A DNA stretch of 5,716 bases from Bacillota bacterium (GTDB lineage: Bacteria > Bacillota > Clostridia > Christensenellales > CAG-138). The stretch spans positions 1-5,716 of the forward strand of contig JAEZIE010000280.1 in assembly GCA_023416175.1 (NCBI GenBank). The letters are read 5' to 3'. The translations under genes and the position numbers were made by a program. The notes beneath the pieces were generated by a model that did no database searches, was not told where the DNA came from, and saw nothing but the letters and a program-made list of their open reading frames with translations. Shown here in pieces: positions 1 through 4,111 of this stretch (positions within the stretch are counted from its first letter, which is position 1; every line of letters begins with the position of its first letter).

Positions 1-42
1 TGAACAACCATGCAAAATGCAAAGCTGGTAGTTCATACATAA

Positions 43-50
43 AAGGATGG
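43..50 (+). promoter_or_regulatory. Ribosome binding site that decides the hydrolase start
   Basis: AAGGATGG at 43-50 is a good Shine-Dalgarno sequence for the ATG at 56: the AAGGA core leaves 8 nt. It overlaps the alternative ATG at 47, which has no ribosome site of its own at useful spacing. No clear promoter is visible in the 42 bases before it, so the promoter may lie outside the window. Confidence 0.6.
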
Positions 51-55
51 CTTTT

Positions 56-1003
56 ATGAGCTCATACGAAGACATCGTTTTTTCTAACAATACTATCAAA
101 TTAACCGGGGTGTTATATAAGCCATGCAACGAACCGTATCCCGTTGTTGTTGTGCTGCATGGTTCTCATATGGGGGAAGAAAGCCATTTCTATTATGAGC
201 ATCTAAAATCTGCGTTACCTCAAAACGGCATTGGAGCGTTCATATATGACCGAAGAGGAAACGGGCGCTCGGAGGGAGATTTCAATACCGCAAGTTTTCA
301 TGATCTGGCACAAGACGCGCTCGCCGCAGTAAACATACTGAGAAAGCGAGAAGATGTCGATGAAGGGCATATCGGCCTGTATGGCATAAGTCAAGGGGCA
401 TGGGTTGCTTCATTAGCCGCATCGATCTCTGATACCGTATCCTTTGTGGTATTGGTTTCTGCTTCAGGAATCTCACCTGCAAAACAGATGCTGTTTGCGG
501 CATCCGCATCTCTGAATGAAGCAGGGTTTCCCGCTGAAACAGTGAACTATGCACTTGACTTAAAACAGCAGGTCGATCATTATTTTCGAGGACTTGTTCC
601 CCGAGAGGTTATTGAAGCGAAATTGAGGGCTTCTTGTGAATGTAGCTGGTACGATAAAGCATACTTGCCATTACAAGGCAGGCTCCCCATTGATATAGAA
701 AACACCAAATGGTTTTACCAACTAGACTTTGATCCGTTGGAGTATTTCTCAAAATTGAGTACTCCAATTCTGTTTCTATTCGCTGATCACGATGTTTATG
801 TACCTGTTGATATCAGCATTGAAAACTATAGAATTGCTGCAAGTAAGAATCCCGAGGTCGAATTTATAAAAATCAAGGACGCGGACCATTTTATGTCATC
901 CCCAAATCACCATGAAAAAAGGGGCGAATTTGGCCATATATCCGATGATTACCTGAATCATTTGATCAAGTGGCTGAGAACACGCCTCTTCATATTCGCG
1001 TAA
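56..1003 (+). CDS. Alpha/beta hydrolase (EstD/S9-like serine esterase or peptidase family)
   Basis: A probable cytoplasmic serine hydrolase of 315 residues; there is no signal peptide or membrane segment. Numbered from the ATG at 56, it shows the oxyanion-region motif LHGS at 34-37, a DRRGNGRSEG strand-turn near 65-74, the nucleophile elbow GISQG with Ser112, a cap region around 140-225, the acid in FADHDVYVP (Asp246 best fits the D-x-x-V-P pattern) and the catalytic His278 in DADHF. This order and the W-F-Y-Q-L-D-F-D-P segment before the acid strand resemble EstD-like esterases and S9-type hydrolases; the substrate is unknown. An in-frame ATG at 47 exists, but AAGGA at 43-47 lies 8 nt before the ATG at 56, so 56 is preferred. 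GC content in sampled lines is about 32-53%, below that of the transporter genes, which hints at separate origin or weak expression. It converges on the ROK gene and need not share its role. Confidence 0.85.
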   Translation: MSSYEDIVFSNNTIKLTGVLYKPCNEPYPVVVVLHGSHMGEESHFYYEHLKSALPQNGIGAFIYDRRGNGRSEGDFNTASFHDLAQDALAAVNILRKREDVDEGHIGLYGISQGAWVASLAASISDTVSFVVLVSASGISPAKQMLFAASASLNEAGFPAETVNYALDLKQQVDHYFRGLVPREVIEAKLRASCECSWYDKAYLPLQGRLPIDIENTKWFYQLDFDPLEYFSKLSTPILFLFADHDVYVPVDISIENYRIAASKNPEVEFIKIKDADHFMSSPNHHEKRGEFGHISDDYLNHLIKWLRTRLFIFA

Positions 1004-1014
1004 GCTCTGGTTCT

Positions 1015-1046
1015 GTCCCTTCGCCTCTTAGGGACAAGCTCCCTAA
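1015..1046. other. Pair of mutually exclusive hairpins after the hydrolase gene
   Basis: GTCCCT (1015-1020) can pair with AGGGAC (1030-1035), and TTAGGGA (1028-1034) can pair perfectly with TCCCTAA (1040-1046) around a 5-nt loop. The two helices share the bases 1030-1034, so only one can form. Neither is followed by a strong T-tract on either strand. It may assist 3'-end formation or be a remnant of a small palindromic (REP-like) element; the sequence does not decide. Confidence 0.35.
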
Positions 1047-1062
1047 AAACGTTCTTTACAAT

Positions 1063-1089
1063 AGAGCCCTCCTGAATCAGGCGGGCTCT
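1063..1089. terminator. Hairpin between convergent genes, likely terminator
   Basis: AGAGCCC (1063-1069) pairs with GGGCTCT (1083-1089), and after a single T/C mismatch CCTG (1071-1074) pairs with CAGG (1078-1081) around a 3-nt loop. This gives 11 pairs, mostly G-C. It sits 27 bp past the stop codon of the leftward ROK gene and 60 bp past the stop of the rightward hydrolase gene. The base run after it on the minus strand (ATTGTAAAG) is slightly richer in T than on the plus strand, so it fits the ROK transcript best, but it may serve both. The missing long T-tract lowers confidence. Confidence 0.55.
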
Positions 1090-1115
1090 GCGTTGCTTTA
1101 TGGTCTCGTCGGGCC

Positions 1116-2336
1116 TTACTCCTGCGGGTCGGCACAGAGCTTTTCTTCAAACGCCTCAAGTGCCAGCACGGCCGCGCCGATCGCGCACCCGAGCGACCCT
1201 AAGGACGAGGCTTCAATCACCACGTCCTTCGCGTGCTGCGGGTATTTGCGTCCGCGCGTATAGGTACGGATGCGGTCCACGAACTGTTCGCTCAAACCCG
1301 GCAGCGTGCCGCCCAGTACAATCAATTCAGGACTAAAGAGCGTAACGACGTTGCCTAAAGCGATGGCGATGGTTCGTGCTGCTTTATCGATGATATCCAC
1401 AAACAGCGGGATGCCAAGGTCGCTTAGCCGGAAGATATCCTCCAGGCGCAGCGCCTCCACATCACAAGGTACGGGAAGGTTGCAGTTGTCCATCAGCTTA
1501 ATGCGCGTACGCGCCTCAGTGATGAGCGCTTCCCCCTTGACCATGGCTTCCAGGCACCCGTACTGGCCGCAGGTGCAGCGGGGGCCGTTGGGTTCAATGA
1601 GCATATGACCGATCTCCCCCGCGCCATCCTTGAACCCATGGATGATATTGGCGTTGGTCACAAGACTGCCGCCGATCCCCTGCTTAAACAGCGTCATATA
1701 AAACATTGTCTTAAAGGAGGCCGCCGTCCCGAAGCTTGCCTCGGCCAGCGCTGCGGCGTTGGTTTCTCTATCACAGCAGCAGGGGATTTTGAGGCGCTCT
1801 TCCAATATGGAGCAGATGGCCACATCCTTAAGATCCGGAAAATTGGGCGGATTGATGAGTATGCCGTTTCGCGAGTCAAGCGGACCGGGGGCCGCAACGC
1901 CCAAACCCAGCACCCGTTCCTTTTCAATGCCGCTCTTTTTAAGCAGGTACTCGACCCCGCGCACGATGCTGTCCAATATCGATTCCTTTGGGGCATACCG
2001 GTCCACTTCGATTTCGTAATTCATAACGGGGCGCGCCTTAAAGTCGCACAGAACAAAACTGATGCCGTCCGTCGTGAGCACGACCCCGGCAAGATAGTAC
2101 GCCTCCGGGTTAGTATCGAGCATAATAGGGCGGCGGCCTTTACTGGCGCTCGCAACACCGGTCTCCAGCAGGACATTGTTTTTGATAAGGGCAGCCACAA
2201 TATTTGTTACGGTGGGCGACGTCAGCCCAAGCTCTTTTGCAAGCTCCGCGCGCGAAATCGGGGCGCGTTTTCGCACCGCATCCAGCACAATCCGGGCATT
2301 ATTCATTTTCATTGTCTGGCTGTTGATTCTTTCCAT
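1116..2336 (-). CDS. ROK-family transcriptional repressor (NagC/XylR/Mlc type)
   Basis: A 406-residue DNA-binding repressor that most likely senses a sugar or sugar derivative and controls the divergent transporter operon and its own gene. The winged helix-turn-helix covers about residues 14-60 (core PISRAELAKELGLTSPTVTN at 26-45), with a wing around KGRRP at 66-70. The ROK domain follows: GLGVAAPGPLD at 144-154, the ETNAAALAEASFG segment at 191-203, GIGGS at 220-224, and the zinc-binding signature GEIGH (240-244) with CTCGQYGC (254-261). The kinase-type DxGGT phosphate motif is absent: the corresponding stretch reads AGVVLTTDG, and the usual catalytic Asp of the ND-x-N-AAAL motif is Glu191. 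It therefore should not phosphorylate sugar. Length matches ROK repressors (about 380-410). The start at 2336 has only a weak ribosome site, but the N-terminal alignment supports it. Confidence 0.93.
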   Translation of the reverse strand: MERINSQTMKMNNARIVLDAVRKRAPISRAELAKELGLTSPTVTNIVAALIKNNVLLETGVASASKGRRPIMLDTNPEAYYLAGVVLTTDGISFVLCDFKARPVMNYEIEVDRYAPKESILDSIVRGVEYLLKKSGIEKERVLGLGVAAPGPLDSRNGILINPPNFPDLKDVAICSILEERLKIPCCCDRETNAAALAEASFGTAASFKTMFYMTLFKQGIGGSLVTNANIIHGFKDGAGEIGHMLIEPNGPRCTCGQYGCLEAMVKGEALITEARTRIKLMDNCNLPVPCDVEALRLEDIFRLSDLGIPLFVDIIDKAARTIAIALGNVVTLFSPELIVLGGTLPGLSEQFVDRIRTYTRGRKYPQHAKDVVIEASSLGSLGCAIGAAVLALEAFEEKLCADPQE

Positions 2337-2379
2337 TCCGCTATACGCCCCAATTGATCAGAACAAGCTGATATAATTA

Positions 2380-2390
2380 TTTTGATTAAT
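2380..2390 (+). promoter_or_regulatory. Candidate repressor site, left copy (TTTTGATTAAT)
   Basis: TTTTGATTAAT at 2380-2390 recurs in exact inverted orientation at 2746-2756. It lies in the leader of the ROK gene, about 40 nt downstream of its predicted transcription start, where a bound repressor could act as a roadblock. AT-rich operators are common for ROK proteins, but assigning this site to this repressor is inference. Confidence 0.35.
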
Positions 2391-2432
2391 AAAAACTTTT
2401 CGGCTTTTATGTCGATGAGAGCCAATATTCTC

Positions 2433-2461
2433 TTTATAGCATAGTTTTTTTAAGAATTCAA
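2433..2461 (-). promoter_or_regulatory. Promoter of the ROK repressor gene
   Basis: Read on the minus strand, TTGAAT (2461-2456) is a -35 box and TATAAA (2438-2433) is a -10 box, separated by exactly 17 nt. TG occurs one base upstream of the -10, making it an extended -10. The predicted start is near 2426, leaving a leader of about 90 nt before the ATG at 2336. Confidence 0.6.
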
Positions 2462-2478
2462 GGCAAAACAGCACGACA

Positions 2479-2510
2479 TAGACAGACGTTACTAAAAAAT
2501 CAGGTATAAT
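2479..2510 (+). promoter_or_regulatory. Candidate promoter 1 of the sugar ABC operon
   Basis: A perfect TATAAT -10 box sits at 2505-2510. The -35 is poor: TAGACA at 2479-2484 matches 5 of 6 but is 20 nt away, while CAGACG at 2483-2488 has good spacing (16 nt) but matches only 3 of 6. Weak -35 boxes are typical of activated or tightly repressed promoters. The predicted start near 2517 falls inside the inverted repeat at 2514-2541. Confidence 0.45.
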
Positions 2511-2513
2511 GTG

Positions 2514-2541
2514 CATTTAATATGATATGTTATATTAAATG
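2514..2541. promoter_or_regulatory. Perfect 10+10-bp inverted repeat, candidate operator
   Basis: CATTTAATAT (2514-2523) and ATATTAAATG (2532-2541) are exact inverted copies separated by 8 nt (GATATGTT). It begins 3 nt after the TATAAT box, so a dimeric repressor bound here would cover the transcription start. Its two-fold symmetry and position suit an operator for the divergently encoded ROK repressor, though the binding protein is inferred. Its all-A/T-rich arms make a role as an RNA hairpin less likely. Confidence 0.55.
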
Positions 2542-2555
2542 AATTAAAAATATTG

Positions 2556-2584
2556 TTGCAAATTCAAAAACAACATGATACGAT
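2556..2584 (+). promoter_or_regulatory. Candidate promoter 2 of the sugar ABC operon
   Basis: TTGCAA (2556-2561) and TACGAT (2579-2584) are separated by 17 nt, each matching the sigma-A consensus at 4 of 6, with TG one base upstream of the -10 (extended -10). The predicted start would be near 2591, giving a 270-nt leader. It competes with or supplements the TATAAT box at 2505. Confidence 0.35.
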
Positions 2585-2745
2585 ATGCAGGCAAGGAATC
2601 GTAGGCCAATGCTGCCGGATTTTTGTGCAAAAAACAAGTAAAAATCACTAAGAGCGGCGAAAATTATTGCCATGCTCCGCATCCCATGAACGCCGTGTCT
2701 GTGAAATGCCAGAGAATCTTATTTGTTTCAGGTGCCCCAACTAAT

Positions 2746-2756
2746 ATTAATCAAAA
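2746..2756 (-). promoter_or_regulatory. Candidate repressor site, right copy (inverted TTTTGATTAAT)
   Basis: ATTAATCAAAA at 2746-2756 is the exact reverse complement of the 11-mer at 2380-2390; centre-to-centre distance is 366 bp. The seven bases ATATTAA at 2744-2750 also match the start of the right arm of the inverted repeat at 2532-2541, so the sites may share a recognition half-site. Two distant sites could allow looping by a tetrameric repressor; this is inference. Confidence 0.35.
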
Positions 2757-2813
2757 AAACTAAATGTCCAGTTGCAACAACGGTTGCTCTGTTTTCTTTG
2801 CAGTGGATCTAGT

Positions 2814-2831
2814 TTCGCGCAAAAACGCGAA
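2814..2831 (+). other. Small hairpin upstream of the binding-protein ribosome site
   Basis: TTCGCG (2814-2819) pairs perfectly with CGCGAA (2826-2831) around a 6-nt loop CAAAAA. It ends 12 nt before the Shine-Dalgarno and does not include it. Such a helix could stabilise the message 5' end or keep the ribosome site open. With no T-tract after it, it is not a terminator. Confidence 0.35.
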
Positions 2832-2843
2832 TGAACAATAATC

Positions 2844-2850
2844 AGGAGGA
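2844..2850 (+). promoter_or_regulatory. Strong ribosome binding site of the binding-protein gene
   Basis: AGGAGGA, a full match to the anti-Shine-Dalgarno core, lies 9 nt before the ATG at 2860. It fixes the start and predicts high expression, as expected for a binding protein needed in excess. Confidence 0.85.
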
Positions 2851-2859
2851 GAAACCAAA

Positions 2860-3921
2860 ATGAAGCACATCAAGCTATCCATCGCATTGCTGTTGGTGCT
2901 GAGCATGTCTATTGCCGCGTTCGGCTGCGCCGCGCCGGCAGCAGAAACCCCCGCGGCTCCCGAAGCCCCGGCTGCACCCGCTCCCGAAGCCCCTGCCGCC
3001 CCTGCCGCCCCCGCCGAAGAAGCCATCAAGGTTGCAGGCGTTGTATTCCAGGATGACCAGTTCATGAACATGCTCACGAAGGGCTATGTTGATGCCGCAG
3101 CGGCAGCAGGCGTAGAGTGCCTCACCGCCAACACCAGCAACGACCAGGCCAAGGAAGTTGAGCTCATCGGCACCTATGTCGGCCAGGGCGTCAAGGGTAT
3201 CGCCATCGCGCCCCTGAGCTCCGACGCTTCCATCGCAGCGCTGCGTGACGCCAACGCCCAGGGCGTGCAGATCGCCATCACCAACCTTAACCTTGAAGGC
3301 GCAGACTTTATCGCCGGCGGCTATTGCTCTGACGATTTCACCAACTGCAAGCTCGTTGGCACGGAAGCCGCGAAAGCGATCAAGGCAAAGTTTGCCGACG
3401 CCACCGTCAAGATCGCGATCGTGCAGTTCAAGTCCCTGCTGGTTGACCAGTCCACCGCGCGCGTTAAAGGCTACCTCGCTGGCCTCGATGAGGGCGGCGT
3501 GAAGTATGAGATCGTTGCCGATCAGGACGCCTGGATGCAGGATACTGCCCTTGAAACCGCCAGCGGCATTCTCACCGCCAACCCGGACCTCAACGTCATC
3601 ATCACCGTGAATGACGGCGGCACCATCGGTTCCACCATGGCTGTTGTCAACGCGGGCCTCGCGGATAAGGTTCTGGTATTCGGCCATGACGGCTCCGACC
3701 AGATCTCCAGCATGATACTCGATTCCGCAAGCCCCCTGTATGCCGTTGTAACCCAGGACCCCTACGGCCAGGGCTTCAACGCGATGACCGCGCTCATCAA
3801 AGCTATCAAGGGTGAAGACATCTCCGACACCAAGGGCAAAGTACAGTTCGTACCCGGCACCGTTCTTACGAAGAGTGATATCGAAGGCGTCAACAAATGG
3901 CGCGCCGACAACGGCCTGTAA
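2860..3921 (+). CDS. Sugar ABC transporter substrate-binding lipoprotein (RbsB-like, CUT2 class)
   Basis: A 353-residue extracellular receptor that captures a carbohydrate and delivers it to the permease. Residues 1-22 form a lipoprotein signal (KHIK, a hydrophobic core, then AAFG) with Cys23 as the lipidation site. Residues 24-54 are an Ala/Pro/Glu tether with two exact APEAPAAP octads (33-40, 41-48). The mature fold starts at IKVAGVVFQDDQF (56-68). Family landmarks are ITNLNLEG (140-147), RVKGYLAGLDEGG (201-213), VNDGGTIGSTMAV (250-262), FGHDGSD (274-280), VVTQDPYGQGFNAM (296-309) and the end VPGTVLTKSDIEGVNKW (331-347). This is the two-lobed type I periplasmic-binding fold (Peripla_BP_4). 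The ligand cannot be read from the sequence. It is the first gene of the operon, has an AGGAGGA ribosome site and is followed by a strong hairpin, so it is probably made in excess over the ATPase. Confidence 0.93.
   Translation: MKHIKLSIALLLVLSMSIAAFGCAAPAAETPAAPEAPAAPAPEAPAAPAAPAEEAIKVAGVVFQDDQFMNMLTKGYVDAAAAAGVECLTANTSNDQAKEVELIGTYVGQGVKGIAIAPLSSDASIAALRDANAQGVQIAITNLNLEGADFIAGGYCSDDFTNCKLVGTEAAKAIKAKFADATVKIAIVQFKSLLVDQSTARVKGYLAGLDEGGVKYEIVADQDAWMQDTALETASGILTANPDLNVIITVNDGGTIGSTMAVVNAGLADKVLVFGHDGSDQISSMILDSASPLYAVVTQDPYGQGFNAMTALIKAIKGEDISDTKGKVQFVPGTVLTKSDIEGVNKWRADNGL
2956..3003 (+). repeat. Two 24-bp in-frame repeats encoding the Ala-Pro-Glu tether
   Basis: Two units at 2956-2979 and 2980-3003 encode the same octapeptide APEAPAAP. 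The first 14 bases of each (GCTCCCGAAGCCCC) are identical, while the rest differ only at synonymous positions. The pattern points to slippage or unequal crossing-over followed by drift, with the peptide kept. The repeat lies in the flexible linker between the lipid anchor and the binding domain. Confidence 0.75.
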
Positions 3922-3934
3922 GCTGTTCTTAATC

Positions 3935-3973
3935 AAATCTGGCCGGTATGATTTTCATACCGGCCGGATTTTT
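3935..3973 (+). terminator. Strong intrinsic terminator or attenuator after the binding-protein gene
   Basis: GGCCGGTATGA (3941-3951) pairs perfectly with TCATACCGGCC (3955-3965), and the helix extends outward through T-G, C-G, T-A and three A-T pairs to 3935/3971. Five T residues follow the GC-rich stem (3969-3973). It sits 13 bp after the stop codon, inside an operon whose next gene begins at 4112. It probably stops or stabilises most transcripts here, giving excess binding protein over ATPase and permease. The A-tract on the left side could also let it work on the opposite strand. Confidence 0.85.
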
Positions 3974-3995
3974 GTAGTGGCACAATAGCGCCATC

Positions 3996-4059
3996 TTCCA
4001 TATCTGGAATAATTCTCTAACCCCACGCAGGAAAACAGCGCGTAAATGAAGAATTATTC
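3996..4059. promoter_or_regulatory. Paired GAATnATTC palindromes and possible internal promoter
   Basis: GAATAATTC (4007-4015) and GAATTATTC (4051-4059) are each palindromic about a central base, with centres 44 bp apart. With one extra base they form a perfect 10-bp inverted repeat (4007-4016 with 4050-4059). The left copy overlaps an extended -10-like sequence (TGG then AATAAT at 4008-4013) that has no good -35, and TTCCA/TGGAA (3996-4000/4005-4009) forms another small palindrome. This could be an internal operator or promoter for the ATPase and permease genes; function is inferred. Confidence 0.3.
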
Positions 4060-4095
4060 ATCATCTTATCGAAATGCTTGTGTTATTTATCTTTT

Positions 4096-4104
4096 GGAAG
4101 GCGG
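4096..4104 (+). promoter_or_regulatory. Ribosome binding site that decides the ATPase start
   Basis: GGAAGGCGG at 4096-4104 precedes the ATG at 4112 (10 nt after GGAAGG). The upstream in-frame ATG at 4046 has no ribosome site, and its 22 extra codons do not look like this family, whose members usually begin within about ten residues of the first beta strand. Confidence 0.65.
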
Positions 4105-4111
4105 ATCAAAC

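Larger units (their letters stand above)
2591..2859 (+). other. Long untranslated leader of the binding-protein gene
   Basis: No gene is seen here. From either candidate promoter the leader is 270-340 nt. It contains a weak hairpin (AATC and GGC at 2597-2606 pairing with GCC and GATT at 2614-2621) that runs into five T residues (2620-2624), resembling a poor attenuator; the inverted repeat GATTTTT (2618-2624) with AAAAATC (2640-2646); and a GCAAC/GTTGC hairpin at 2774-2787. A 10-codon ORF at 2609-2641 has no convincing support. I do not recognise a known riboswitch class. Confidence 0.4.

Noticed and set aside
1..35. Imperfect inverted repeat (TGAACAACC with GGTAGTTCA) before the hydrolase
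   Set aside because: Nine positions with one mismatch and a 17-nt loop at the window edge; without upstream sequence it cannot be told from chance. A short ATGCAAA direct repeat inside it is equally slight.
970..1336. Overlapping plus-strand frames across the hydrolase end and the ROK 3' end
   Set aside because: They run through the terminator-like hairpin and antisense to the conserved ROK C-terminus, with no ribosome site or recognisable sequence.
1605..2357. 250-codon open frame on the plus strand opposite the ROK gene
   Set aside because: The opposite strand encodes a clear ROK protein with all family motifs; this frame shows no family features and is an antisense shadow.
2609..2641. 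10-codon ORF in the leader as a possible leader peptide
   Set aside because: AAGGA lies 11 nt upstream, but the peptide has no run of regulatory codons and the associated hairpin is weak.
2875..3936. 353-codon open frame on the minus strand opposite the binding-protein gene
   Set aside because: It mirrors a GC-rich gene with strong codon bias, which often leaves the antisense frame open. It has no ribosome site, no recognisable domains and a composition driven by the complementary Ala/Pro codons.
4046..4111. Upstream ATG extending the ATPase by 22 residues
   Set aside because: No Shine-Dalgarno precedes it, it falls on the inverted repeat at 4050-4059, and the ATG at 4112 gives the family's normal N-terminus.
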